From JBBKWU01 sp037969035 (lineage in GTDB: Bacteria; Pseudomonadota; Alphaproteobacteria; Micavibrionales; Micavibrionaceae): DNA of 64,000 bases. Positions 18,513-26,792 of the stretch are shown here, one piece after another; within the stretch, counting starts at the first letter, position 1, and each line of letters starts with the position of its first letter. Location of the stretch: assembly GCA_037969035.1 (NCBI GenBank), contig JBBKWU010000022.1, forward strand, positions 108,063 to 172,062. The letters run 5' to 3'. The notes under the pieces were generated by a model that searched no databases, was not told where the DNA came from, and worked only from the letters and a program-made list of their open reading frames with translations. Both the position numbers and the translations under genes were made by a program.

Positions 18513-19013
18513 TTAACGTTGCCAACGCCAATCTGAGAGACTCCGTAAAGTTTGTTCATTCTTACAACGGCGGTAATCCGCAATTGCAAGGGCTTGGGCC
18601 GCATTGGTATCTGTATTCCGCGCTTCCCAAAGTTCAAACTTGACGGCGTCGCCAGATCTGGTGTTTTTCATGACTTCTTTTGGACCCAAGGCGAAGCGAA
18701 CGCCAAAGACAAGACCGAGGGCCGTAGCTTTGCCAGCAGAGTGCCGGCCGCGATCCATGGCAGATGATGAGTTATCGTAGTGGACAGTTTTAAGTAAGGA
18801 GAGACATTTTTCATCTGATATGGCCGCTCGTGGAGAGGTTTTGTAAGAGAGAGGAGAGTTCTTCCCCGCAACTGCGGGAGAGGATTGATCGATCTCTATA
18901 GACCGGGCAGGCCCGCTAGAAATCGTCAATATTCCGGTTAAAGTTAAAGCAAGGCACACCCGTAAACCCCGTCGCACAGATGCGTTTGCTTTCTTAGTTA
19001 GATCGTAATTCAT
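18513..19013 (-). CDS. Exported protein of unknown function
   Basis: The 166-aa precursor has a basic N-terminus and a long signal segment (RGLRVCLALTLTGILTIS, cleavage likely near SGPARS). The mature part contains two cysteines (DEKCLSLL; YRRCKNEQT), an alanine/glycine helix (SAGKATALGLVFGVRFALG) and a C-terminal basic/aromatic tail. The ATG at 19013 has a GGTGGA ribosome site. No family is recognised. The gene stands alone, with a strong terminator after it. Confidence 0.6.
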   Translation of the reverse strand: MNYDLTKKANASVRRGLRVCLALTLTGILTISSGPARSIEIDQSSPAVAGKNSPLSYKTSPRAAISDEKCLSLLKTVHYDNSSSAMDRGRHSAGKATALGLVFGVRFALGPKEVMKNTRSGDAVKFELWEARNTDTNAAQALAIADYRRCKNEQTLRSLSDWRWQR

Positions 19014-19220
19014 TGTTTTTTCCACCCAAATTAGTCGCGAAGCCTTGCGCTTCGTACAGGCTCTAGCAGTGCCTGTTTACTGTGTTGTACTACTCTCATT
19101 GTAGGCAGAATAACATGATTATGTCTAATCTTATCGTTTCGATTTTAGCGCGTAACTTATTAAAAAAATTGAATAATTTTATATAATTTTAAAGTAAATC
19201 CGTAAAATATTTGAATTTGT

Positions 19221-19247
19221 TATAAAAAAGGCGCCCGTATGGGCGCC
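19221..19247 (-). terminator. Rho-independent terminator of the 19297-19905 lipoprotein gene
   Basis: Perfect stem GGCGCCC (19230-19236) / GGGCGCC (19241-19247) with a four-base loop. On the minus strand it is followed by six T. Confidence 0.88.
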
Positions 19248-19260
19248 CTAAATTTTCAAT

Positions 19261-19302
19261 GTTTAAATATTTTATATGTTTAAATATTTTATATGTTTAA
19301 AT
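19261..19302. repeat. 17-base AT-rich tandem repeat
   Basis: GTTTAAATATTTTATAT is repeated twice exactly (19261-19277 and 19278-19294), followed by a partial third copy. The third copy contains the stop codon of the minus-strand lipoprotein gene. It lies between that gene and its terminator. Confidence 0.85.
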
Positions 19303-19905
19303 TCCGAGCCTATCTTCAAACTCATTGCGAACATCATGAATTTCGTGCCAAACCGTCCGACCACTGTCGCGTAATATAAGCTCGTTATAACCAGAACCAA
19401 CCAAACCTTGATAGCGTGAGCCATAACGGCATCTATCTTTTTTAGGTTTATCTGCCTGCAGGCGGTAAGTGAAATTCACTTTCACAGCCTCAACCTCGGT
19501 GCTCGTCATGTTCAAGCCATCCACATCAAACGAAACTCGATTGCGCTCTTGTGTGCCAAACTCATAAGCAAACAGCGCGCCCCGATCAAACCTATCTCTA
19601 ACGCTACAATCGACCGGCCCTGGTTGTCTCGCCGCCAATACAGCTTTTTCCTGCACCGCAGTGCCCCAATGTTTTTGATGTGCGCTTAATCTGCTGAAAC
19701 CCGCCGCAGGTTCAATTTTCTGTGCCGCCGCTGCCGTTGTAATGTTATTATATGCCATCGTATTATGCGATCCGGGCGGTAATGGTGCAAATTTAGCACT
19801 ATTATATGAACCGCCACTGCTGCATGCTGAAAACATTAACAAAGCACATAAGAGCATCCCGTGCCTGAAAAACCTTAATTTACCTACTCTGCGTCCCTTT
19901 TTCAT
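19297..19905 (-). CDS. Predicted lipoprotein of unknown function
   Basis: The 202-aa precursor has a basic N-terminus and signal with lipobox FSAC (about residue 28), followed by a Ser/Gly/Pro linker and an alanine-rich stretch. The C-terminal 100 residues look folded, with two cysteines (PVDCSVRDRF; DRCRYGSRY) and mixed beta segments (VNFTYRLQAD, YNELILRDSG). It probably sits at the outer membrane. I recognise no family. It is monocistronic with its own terminator. Confidence 0.6.
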   Translation of the reverse strand: MKKGRRVGKLRFFRHGMLLCALLMFSACSSGGSYNSAKFAPLPPGSHNTMAYNNITTAAAAQKIEPAAGFSRLSAHQKHWGTAVQEKAVLAARQPGPVDCSVRDRFDRGALFAYEFGTQERNRVSFDVDGLNMTSTEVEAVKVNFTYRLQADKPKKDRCRYGSRYQGLVGSGYNELILRDSGRTVWHEIHDVRNEFEDRLGI

Positions 19906-20114
19906 CCCTAATATTTGTCCCTGATATATCTAATTTTATTAAAATTCGATGCTTTTTTACTAAAATTGCATCCTTTATTAATTATTAGTTCAAAAAGGTT
20001 AAAAAATACTGAGGATCAAGGTGATTTAAAAAATAAATTTTGATGCGCTGCATTATGCACAGAAAGGCTTTGCGCATAATTTATCTATTATTGAAAATAT
20101 TAACGTTTGAGGTA

Positions 20115-21371
20115 TTATTGATTCATTGATTGGAAGAAATCATCATTTGACTTGGTATCTTTAAGCTTACCAAGCAAAAATTCAACCGCATCCACTGTAC
20201 CCATCGGGTTAAGAATGCGACGCAGAACCCACATTTTCGACAATGTGCCCTGACTAACCAGCAATTCTTCCTTACGTGTACCTGATTTTTGAATATCAAT
20301 CGACGGGAATACGCGCTTATCAGAGATTTTACGATCAAGAACAATCTCAGCGTTACCGGTACCTTTAAACTCTTCAAAGATAACCTCATCCATACGAGAA
20401 CCTGTATCAATCAAGGCTGTAGCAATAATTGTCAGGCTTCCGCCTTGTTCAATATTACGTGCCGCACCAAAGAAGCGTTTTGGGCGTTGCAAAGCATTGG
20501 CATCAACACCACCAGTTAGAACCTTGCCTGAGCTTGGGACAACTGTGTTGTAAGCGCGCGCAAGGCGTGTAATGGAATCCAATAAAATAACAACGTCGCG
20601 TTTATTTTCGACAAGACGCTTTGCTTTTTCCATGACCATTTCCGCAACCTGTACGTGACGCACAGCAGGCTCATCAAACGTTGAGGACACAACCTCACCG
20701 CGCACAGAACGCGCCATGTCTGTAACCTCTTCAGGGCGCTCATCAATCAAAAGCACAATCAAATAAGCATCGGGGTGGTTCTCAGCAATAGAGCTAGCAA
20801 TATTTTGCAGCATGACTGTTTTACCCGTACGTGGGGGCGCAACAATCAAAGCACGTTGACCAAAACCCAGCGGCGAAACAAGCTCAATAATACGTTGCGT
20901 CATAGATGCTTTCGTACCATCTTCAAGCTCAAGTTTAATTTTGCGCTCAGGATAAAGCGGCGTCAGGTTGTCAAAGTTGATACGGTGACGAAGCTTATCT
21001 GGGGTCTCGTTATTAATTGCGCCTACACGAAGAAGAGCGAAGTAGCGCTCAGATTCTTTAGGGGCGCGGATTTCTCCGTCAACGATATCACCTGTTCGTA
21101 AACCAAAGCGACGCACCTGCGATGGGGAAACATATATATCATCAGGACCAGGAAGGTAATTTTCCTCAGGGCTACGTAAAAACCCAAAACCATCCTGTAA
21201 CACCTCAAGAACACCTGTTCCGGAAATCGGCACATCTTGATCGGCCAATTCTTTCAGGATCGCAAACATCATGTCTTGTTTGCGCATTGTATTACAATTT
21301 TCTATGCCCAGCTCTTCTGCAAATGCCAGAAGTTCAGCAGGGGAACGAACTTTCAATTCCTGCAGATTCAT
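20115..21371 (-). CDS. rho: Transcription termination factor Rho
   Basis: The 418-aa hexameric RNA helicase has the N-terminal SPAELLAFAEELGIEN domain, cold-shock-like RNA-binding fold (GVLEVLQDGFGFLRSP), Walker A APPRTGKTVMLQ, and the Q/R-loop region. The frame is open 11 codons further upstream, but MNLQELKVRSPAELL is the family's typical start. It lies upstream of the haem genes in the alphaproteobacterial order rho-hemJ-hemH-hemE. The 247-base region between rho and hemJ is AT-rich and could hold the rho leader, where autoregulation is common. Confidence 0.97.
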   Translation of the reverse strand: MNLQELKVRSPAELLAFAEELGIENCNTMRKQDMMFAILKELADQDVPISGTGVLEVLQDGFGFLRSPEENYLPGPDDIYVSPSQVRRFGLRTGDIVDGEIRAPKESERYFALLRVGAINNETPDKLRHRINFDNLTPLYPERKIKLELEDGTKASMTQRIIELVSPLGFGQRALIVAPPRTGKTVMLQNIASSIAENHPDAYLIVLLIDERPEEVTDMARSVRGEVVSSTFDEPAVRHVQVAEMVMEKAKRLVENKRDVVILLDSITRLARAYNTVVPSSGKVLTGGVDANALQRPKRFFGAARNIEQGGSLTIIATALIDTGSRMDEVIFEEFKGTGNAEIVLDRKISDKRVFPSIDIQKSGTRKEELLVSQGTLSKMWVLRRILNPMGTVDAVEFLLGKLKDTKSNDDFFQSMNQ

Positions 21372-21618
21372 AAAATAGGATTCTTTCTTGATTTTTTCTT
21401 GCATGACTTGCGATGAGGAAACGGTTTTATAAAGCCGCGTTATCTTTCCATTATGATTTGAATAAGGGTTGTTTTTATCCTAAATAATCAGCGCGATTTC
21501 GAACCGCTACGTTAAATTATAATCCAGAAATTTCGGGACTTTGCCTAAGGACAAGTGTTTTATAGCTAAACCCTTGACCAGAGTCAATCTTTTTTAAAAA
21601 ATTCAACTGAACCCAGAA

Positions 21619-22071
21619 CTAAAATGGTTCCGCCACAGCCATAATCACAATAATAACCATAATTGCCGCGGGAGCCTCGTTCCATAATTTATAGAATTTT
21701 GCACTTTTAACATTTTTATCAACCGCGAAATTTTTGCGCCACTTTGAAAACACCATATGCAGAATGCTCATAATAATCACGAGCATGAATTTCACGTGCA
21801 TCCAACCATGCTCAAACAATGACGGGTTCGCGGTAATCATCAAAATACCAAACAACCATGCCGCAATCATGGCGGGGTTCATAATTATGCGCAGCAAACG
21901 AGACTCCATAGTTTTGAATGTCTCAGATTGTTCGGACCCTACCTTGCTTTCTGCATGATAAGCAAACAATCGTGGTAAATATAAAAGCCCCGCCATCCAC
22001 GCCATCACAGAAATCACATGTAAGGCCTTCAACCATAAATAGTTTTGTAATAAAAAGTCATGCATATTCAT
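21619..22071 (-). CDS. hemJ: Protoporphyrinogen IX oxidase HemJ (UPF0093/CopD-like)
   Basis: The 150-aa inner-membrane protein has four predicted helices and the conserved KALHVISVMAWMAGLLYLPR region with the essential histidine. It also has a HGWMHVKFMLV segment. HemJ oxidises protoporphyrinogen IX in many alphaproteobacteria. It is placed between rho and hemH and its start is six bases from the hemH stop, so hemE, hemH and hemJ form one haem operon. Confidence 0.92.
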   Translation of the reverse strand: MNMHDFLLQNYLWLKALHVISVMAWMAGLLYLPRLFAYHAESKVGSEQSETFKTMESRLLRIIMNPAMIAAWLFGILMITANPSLFEHGWMHVKFMLVIIMSILHMVFSKWRKNFAVDKNVKSAKFYKLWNEAPAAIMVIIVIMAVAEPF

Positions 22072-22077
22072 TTCCTA

Positions 22078-23136
22078 TCAGAGATTAGCTTCTTGTTCCA
22101 TACAGCACTTATTAAATTCTTGTGGGCAGATGCGAACGCCCGTATTTGATGCTGTAAGATTAAATCCTGTAAAGTTTCGCACAAGATGCGACAGACCTTC
22201 GATAAAATCTTTACCCTCACCAACCGTAGGAACACGATAAAACCCCTTAATACCATTAAGCTCGGCTGCTTCACGGTACTCAATTTCTATCTCAACTAAT
22301 GTTTCTACGTGTTCTTGCGTGAAGGCGTGCGGATAAATCACTACAGGGACGCCATCATGAATGGCTTTATCAATTGCTTCTTCCGTGCTTGGGCCTAGCC
22401 ACCTTTTAGGGCCCACCCGGCTTTGATAACAAATCTGCCAATCAAGGTTATCGATATTAAGCTCATTTACAATGGCCTTAGCGGATTGCTCGCATTGCCA
22501 TTGATAGGGATCGCCTTTTTTAATGATGTCTTCGGGTAAACCATGCGCCGAAAGTAAAATACGGGGCTTTAAGCCTGTTTGTGCCTCAGCTTGTTGATAT
22601 ACGTCTCTTATATTCTTTGCCGAAGCCTTCACATATCCACCTTGTTCTGGGTAACAACAAATCATGCTGGTGGTAGCGTTAAGGCTCTCTTTGCTGCACT
22701 CGTTACGCCATTGCTCTAATGAGGATTTCGTCGTCGTCGTTGAGAATTGTGGGTATAGCGGCATTAAAACAACCCTATTTGCTCCCCATTTTTTTACCTC
22801 TTTAACAATTTCAGATGTCATTGGGTGCCAATAACGCATACAGACAAAACTTTTGTATGTGTGGCCTTCACTATTTTCATTTAGGCATTTTTCGAGGGCT
22901 ACGGCCTGTTTATTTGAATTTTCTAAAAGCGGAGATTTATTATTCAGTTCTTTATAGCTATCGCCCGCTTCTTTTTTGCTGCGGGTAAAGGCAATGTACT
23001 GCGCGATTAAATAACGGAGTGGGTAGGGCAACGGAATAATGTTTTTATCTGTGAAGAAATTCAGCAAAAACGGACGGATTGCCTCTTTTGAATCAGGCCC
23101 CCCCAAATTAAACATGACAACAGCAACTTTTTCCAT
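22078..23136 (-). CDS. hemH: Ferrochelatase
   Basis: The 352-aa enzyme inserts ferrous iron into protoporphyrin IX. Landmarks are the N-terminal MFNLGGPDSKEAIRPFLLN, the catalytic-histidine region SAHGLPEDIIKKGDPY, QSRVGPKRWLGPSTEE, and YPHAFTQEHVETLVEI with the metal-handling His/Glu. The C-terminus is cysteine-rich (RICPQEFNKCCME), which could be part of the [2Fe-2S] site known from some ferrochelatases. It is in the haem operon, eight bases after hemE. Confidence 0.96.
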   Translation of the reverse strand: MEKVAVVMFNLGGPDSKEAIRPFLLNFFTDKNIIPLPYPLRYLIAQYIAFTRSKKEAGDSYKELNNKSPLLENSNKQAVALEKCLNENSEGHTYKSFVCMRYWHPMTSEIVKEVKKWGANRVVLMPLYPQFSTTTTKSSLEQWRNECSKESLNATTSMICCYPEQGGYVKASAKNIRDVYQQAEAQTGLKPRILLSAHGLPEDIIKKGDPYQWQCEQSAKAIVNELNIDNLDWQICYQSRVGPKRWLGPSTEEAIDKAIHDGVPVVIYPHAFTQEHVETLVEIEIEYREAAELNGIKGFYRVPTVGEGKDFIEGLSHLVRNFTGFNLTASNTGVRICPQEFNKCCMEQEANL

Positions 23137-23144
23137 TCGATCCC

Positions 23145-24191
23145 TTATTTATTTCCGCGGATGCGTTTTGCTAATTGTTCCACATGTTTAGGCGGTGTTT
23201 CTTTGTTAATCCCATGCCCCAAATTAAAAATAAATGGCGCGTCCGATAGTTGTTCCAGTATTCTATCTACTTCTCGATCTAAAGCATCACCCCCTGCAAG
23301 CAAGGCTATTGGGTCAAGATTTCCCTGCACAGGCATAATTTTTTGGATATCTTTAGCTTGTGAAAGCGGCACTTGAAAATCAATCGATACGGCATTTACG
23401 CCCGTATTTTTTGCATAGTGGGTATAGAGCATTCCACAACCCTTTGGAAAACCAATCACGGGAATATCAGGATATTTCGATTTAATCGCTTTTACGATTT
23501 TAGTCGTCGGTTCAATCACCCAGCGATCAAACTCGGTTTCAGATAAAACACCTGACCAACTATCGAATAACTGAATAATTTCAGCACCAGCTTCAATTTG
23601 GCGGCAGAGATAGGCCGATGTTGCCTCAACCAATAAATCGATTAATTGCGCAAACTCATCGGGTTTCTGGTACGCCCAACGTTTAACGTGAAGATATTCT
23701 TTGCTTCCTGCGCCTTCGACCATATAACACGCTACTGTCCATGGTGACCCTGCGAAGCCGATTAACGCCGTGTCATTGAAACCTTCCTTCCGCAAAGCAG
23801 AACGGATGGATGATACAGCCTCGTAAACAGGATTAAGGTGCTGATGGAAATTATCCATCCCTAATTTTGATAGGGTTTCGATATTTCGAATAGGATCTAG
23901 TTTTGGGCCTTCACCTGCAACGAACTGAACATTCTGACCTAGTGCATCTGGAATAACCAAAATATCTGAAAACAAAATGGCAGCATCCATTCCAAATCGC
24001 CTTAATGGCTGAAGCGTTACCTCTGTTGCAAAATCAGGGTTATAGCACAGATCAAGAAACCCCCCCGCTTTAGCGCGAGTTTGTTTATATTCTGGAAGAT
24101 ACCTCCCTGCCTGACGCATTAGCCAGAACGGGGGCACTTCTGAAATTTGTCCATTTAACGTTTTTAAAATACTTTTCATCATGGGAGGCAT
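23145..24191 (-). CDS. hemE: Uroporphyrinogen decarboxylase
   Basis: The 348-aa cytosolic enzyme decarboxylates the four acetate side chains of uroporphyrinogen III. The active-site loop PPFWLMRQAGRYLPEY, the FSDILVIPDALG element and the C-terminal FNLGHGINKETPP motif are all present. It is the first gene of the hemE-hemH-hemJ unit. In Caulobacter, Rickettsia and relatives the replication origin lies directly upstream of hemE, and the same spacer here has origin-like features. Start choice between the first ATG and two ATGs 3-4 codons later is uncertain. Confidence 0.97.
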   Translation of the reverse strand: MPPMMKSILKTLNGQISEVPPFWLMRQAGRYLPEYKQTRAKAGGFLDLCYNPDFATEVTLQPLRRFGMDAAILFSDILVIPDALGQNVQFVAGEGPKLDPIRNIETLSKLGMDNFHQHLNPVYEAVSSIRSALRKEGFNDTALIGFAGSPWTVACYMVEGAGSKEYLHVKRWAYQKPDEFAQLIDLLVEATSAYLCRQIEAGAEIIQLFDSWSGVLSETEFDRWVIEPTTKIVKAIKSKYPDIPVIGFPKGCGMLYTHYAKNTGVNAVSIDFQVPLSQAKDIQKIMPVQGNLDPIALLAGGDALDREVDRILEQLSDAPFIFNLGHGINKETPPKHVEQLAKRIRGNK

Positions 24192-24421
24192 ACTTACCGA
24201 TCAAACTAAATAATAAAAGAATTAATTTAAAGGTTGTTATTGATAGTAGGGGCTGTGTGTAACGGGGATTAAAATTTATACCTAGATTCGCCCCCAATGT
24301 TTGTTTGCGCTGAAACTAAAAGAACATATACGATTCGCATACTATGTTTTTGAAACTATCCTTAAACATGTATTTTTTAAATCACCTCTGCATGACTCAC
24401 CTTAAGCGCACTGGTATGAAA

Positions 24422-24491
24422 TATGGATAAGTTCATCCACACATTTATCCTTCTGATTCGCTTCGATTCCCACACAAGCCAATGGGGATAA
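24422..24491. promoter_or_regulatory. DnaA-box cluster
   Basis: The sites against consensus TTATCCACA are TTATCCATA on the minus strand (24422-24430), TCATCCACA on the plus strand (24433-24441) and TTATCCCCA on the minus strand (24483-24491). Each has one mismatch. A weaker TTATCCTTC lies at 24445-24453. Confidence 0.65.
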
Positions 24492-24511
24492 AATTTTGTC
24501 ATATAAAGCCC

Positions 24512-24526
24512 TTAAACCTCGTTTAA
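24512..24526. promoter_or_regulatory. CtrA-type box TTAA-N7-TTAA in oriC
   Basis: TTAA-ACCTCGT-TTAA is an exact match to the full CtrA consensus. In Caulobacter such sites in the origin let CtrA block initiation. It lies 20 bases from the nearest DnaA box. Confidence 0.55.
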
Positions 24527-24620
24527 TCTTTATAAAAACGAATCGATTCGGAAATAGGCCTTTCCCTTTTTTCTATGATTACGTTATTTTAAATAGCGCG
24601 ATAAACAAAGGAAAAACAAT

Positions 24621-25235
24621 ATGTATCAAAATGCGTTTGTAAGACTTGAAAGGCCTGAAACAGAAGAGCTACTAAATCAGGTGGGGCCTCATTTTGAAGG
24701 TGGCGAATTTAACAAAGATAATGCTGTTATCTTAGCGCAGGACTTTAGTTTCTACCCTGGTTACCGTTTTTTAGACGTCGCAAATTTTGAAAACGTACCC
24801 CCGCAACACCGTTACGTTCTTTATAAGAGCGACGACATTATAGTACTTGATTGGACGAATGAGCCGATTTATGTCCTAAATGATAAGCTCCCTATAGAAT
24901 TAAATGACAATAATATAATAGACTACGCGCGGTTTTTCTTTGCCTATATCCGCGGAAAACAAGGCCGTTTCGTTATTGTTGAAAATGTTGATGACATTAA
25001 TTGGCGCGAAGAACCACCAGTTGCCGCCCGAAAAGCAATTGGGAGTATGCTTGAGCCCATGCATATATTTAATAAAGAAAAAGACGGCACCTATCATTTA
25101 GATATCTGTTTGATTTTTAAAGACTCACTTTTTAAAAGTAAGGTCGAAATCAAGGTGAATGGCCTTGTTACGCTTTATGATGAAGAGCTCGTTGTTGAAG
25201 ATATGCCGATCGCCGATCAAACATTAGCACTTTGA
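24621..25235 (+). CDS. Hypothetical protein next to oriC
   Basis: The 204-aa acidic cytosolic protein has no signal or membrane segment. It begins MYQNAFVRLERPETEELLNQ after an AAAGGAAA ribosome site. It has alternating beta-type segments (HRYVLYKSDDIIVLDWT; GRFVIVENVDDINW; YHLDICLIFKDSLFKSKVEI) and a conserved-looking YARFFFAYIRGKQGRF core. I do not recognise a family. Lying directly between oriC and a CtrA-box array makes a cell-cycle link possible but unproven. Confidence 0.7.
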   Translation: MYQNAFVRLERPETEELLNQVGPHFEGGEFNKDNAVILAQDFSFYPGYRFLDVANFENVPPQHRYVLYKSDDIIVLDWTNEPIYVLNDKLPIELNDNNIIDYARFFFAYIRGKQGRFVIVENVDDINWREEPPVAARKAIGSMLEPMHIFNKEKDGTYHLDICLIFKDSLFKSKVEIKVNGLVTLYDEELVVEDMPIADQTLAL

Positions 25236-25270
25236 TAGTTTACCATATTGTCATTTACTTTAGTCTTATC

Positions 25271-25296
25271 TTAATTTCCTCTTAAGCCTCTGTTAA
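25271..25296. promoter_or_regulatory. Tandem CtrA-type boxes: TTAA-N7-TTAA-N7-TTAA
   Basis: Three TTAA tetramers at 25271, 25282 and 25293 are each separated by exactly seven bases (TTTCCTC and GCCTCTG), giving two overlapping full CtrA sites. They lie about 160 bases upstream of the gene at 25454. Further along the same spacer is a GTTAACCTAT, similar to the Caulobacter TTAACCAT half-type site. Confidence 0.6.
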
Positions 25297-25453
25297 GAAA
25301 CACAAATTTTTTACCCTAAATCATGATTTTTTCGTGGTTTGGTAGGAAAGCGTTAACCTATCCAGCGCATAATAAAATCATAAAGCGTGAAAAAGCGCGG
25401 TTTTTACTGTTTTGGGGAACATTTTTTAAATTGTGGGTTTAGGGCATTAAGTT

Positions 25454-26773
25454 ATGAGAGATACAACAGATAACACGATAGAGATCAATATCAGCAGCAA
25501 CGAAGCCCGCAAGGTCTCTTATCTATTAAATAATGAGCAACCAGTGCGTTGTACAATTATTGGCAACCAGCCGCTCTTTTATATGGACTATGAGAGCGAA
25601 ATAGAAGATTGCGATGAATATGCAATGGACGATCCGTTTGGATTTGAAGCAATTGAAGCTAGTGTTGCGCGCTTAAATGAAAAACTAAAGCCTGACTTTA
25701 TTGACAGCCCAGAACATGACCGCATGGTTGAGGAACGTTTTGGCGAGTTCTTGGAGGCGGCAACACAAGTTTCTTCAAAAATAGAAACAGATGATCAAAG
25801 CTCTAGTGAATTGAACAAATATGAATTCATGAAAGCTGATTTGCTTTCAACGCTAAATAAAAGTCGCGTTACAAAAGAATACCTTGCGCACGGCAAAAGC
25901 TTTGATATGGACATTATATATACGGTTCAAATTGAAACGGCTGTTTATGATAAAGTCAGCGGTCATATATATATTAATCCAACATTGGAAAAAACAGATC
26001 AAATTTTACTGACGCTGCGTGAGTTGCGCCGTATGTGGCAACATCGTAATGGTGTTTTGTTGCACCCTCTGACGTTTCATCCAGATCAAGCCATACTCGT
26101 AAATCGGGTGCAGATTGCAGATCTTGCTGTTTCTGTTATTCGCGGCGCGTGGGAATTGCAATTATCAGATGAAAAGGATGCTTGGAATAGATTAGAGAAC
26201 TCATCTATGGCAGATCTTGCCCGCGCTTTTGCTCGTGAGTCATTTATGGATTTCCGTACATTAAACAACGGTGTTGCGGCAAGTGCTGTATTTGAAGCAT
26301 GGTTCTTGTCTGATCGTTGCCGCGAGGTTGATCGTGAATTGATCCAGCAGATGCTGGCGGATTATCAAGGCTATGTTTTTGAAAATGAGCAAACATCAGC
26401 ACAAATTGGTGCGGATTTGATTGTTTCGCTGGGAAAAATGCCGTTCGGCAAAAATTACCTGGCGTCACACATCAATACGGTCATGCATGATGCACTTTTT
26501 ACCGAGGTGCGCGATCGTTCAAACGGCAATTTCCTATGGTTTATCAAGTTTGAGCGCTCTTTCCGCGAAACGGAACAAGAATTGCAAAATGGTGAGTCAA
26601 ACAAAAGCCGAGAAAATCTTTTCGGCAATAATCAAAAAGAAAATAGGTTTGGCGACCATGAAGAAGAAAATATCGTATCCTTGCCACACAGCAAGGCAAG
26701 AAACCCGTCTGTTGCGGATGAAAAATCCAGCGCAAACATCATCGATTTCCACAGAAAATCAAGTGAGAGATAA
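25454..26773 (+). CDS. DUF6782-like protein, first of a paralogous pair
   Basis: The 439-aa cytosolic acidic protein has no signal peptide. Residues about 150-370 form a helical domain (LTLRELRRMWQHRNG, FHPDQAILVNRVQIADLAVS, RGAWELQL, YLASHINTVMHDALF) also found in the next gene. The remaining 70 C-terminal residues are low-complexity and polar. The shared domain resembles alphaproteobacterial proteins called DUF6782 putative metallopeptidases. I see no intact HExxH here, so enzymatic activity is doubtful. It is downstream of a double CtrA box and probably cotranscribed with the gene at 26793 (19-base gap). Confidence 0.7.
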   Translation: MRDTTDNTIEINISSNEARKVSYLLNNEQPVRCTIIGNQPLFYMDYESEIEDCDEYAMDDPFGFEAIEASVARLNEKLKPDFIDSPEHDRMVEERFGEFLEAATQVSSKIETDDQSSSELNKYEFMKADLLSTLNKSRVTKEYLAHGKSFDMDIIYTVQIETAVYDKVSGHIYINPTLEKTDQILLTLRELRRMWQHRNGVLLHPLTFHPDQAILVNRVQIADLAVSVIRGAWELQLSDEKDAWNRLENSSMADLARAFARESFMDFRTLNNGVAASAVFEAWFLSDRCREVDRELIQQMLADYQGYVFENEQTSAQIGADLIVSLGKMPFGKNYLASHINTVMHDALFTEVRDRSNGNFLWFIKFERSFRETEQELQNGESNKSRENLFGNNQKENRFGDHEEENIVSLPHSKARNPSVADEKSSANIIDFHRKSSER

Positions 26774-26792
26774 GGATGATGAGCGTGAACAT

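Larger units (their letters stand above)
24192..24620. other. Probable chromosomal replication origin (oriC)
   Basis: This 429-base AT-rich spacer has no gene. It lies upstream of hemE, the classic alphaproteobacterial oriC position. It carries three near-consensus DnaA boxes within 70 bases (24422-24491), one TTAA-N7-TTAA CtrA box (24512-24526) and seven GANTC sites (starting at 24285, 24332, 24394, 24455, 24465, 24540 and 24545). It also has a 12-base palindrome CGAATCGATTCG at 24539-24550. An A/T-rich tract next to hemE (about 24208-24240) could be the unwinding element. ppsR, aroE, coaE, dnaQ and secB on the far side and parS about 10-14 kb away support the call. Confidence 0.75.

Noticed and set aside
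24362..24381. Further TTAA pair in oriC (spacing 11)
   Set aside because: The spacing does not fit the CtrA N7 rule. AT-rich sequence gives many TTAA by chance.
25454..26773. Metallopeptidase active site in the DUF6782-like protein
   Set aside because: The nearest segment (LRELRRMWQH) is not HExxH, so I do not claim protease activity.
26421..26792. Long upstream extension of the second DUF6782-like gene
   Set aside because: It overlaps the 3' end of the first gene out of frame, and its residues have shadow-like composition. The ATG at 26793 is well placed.
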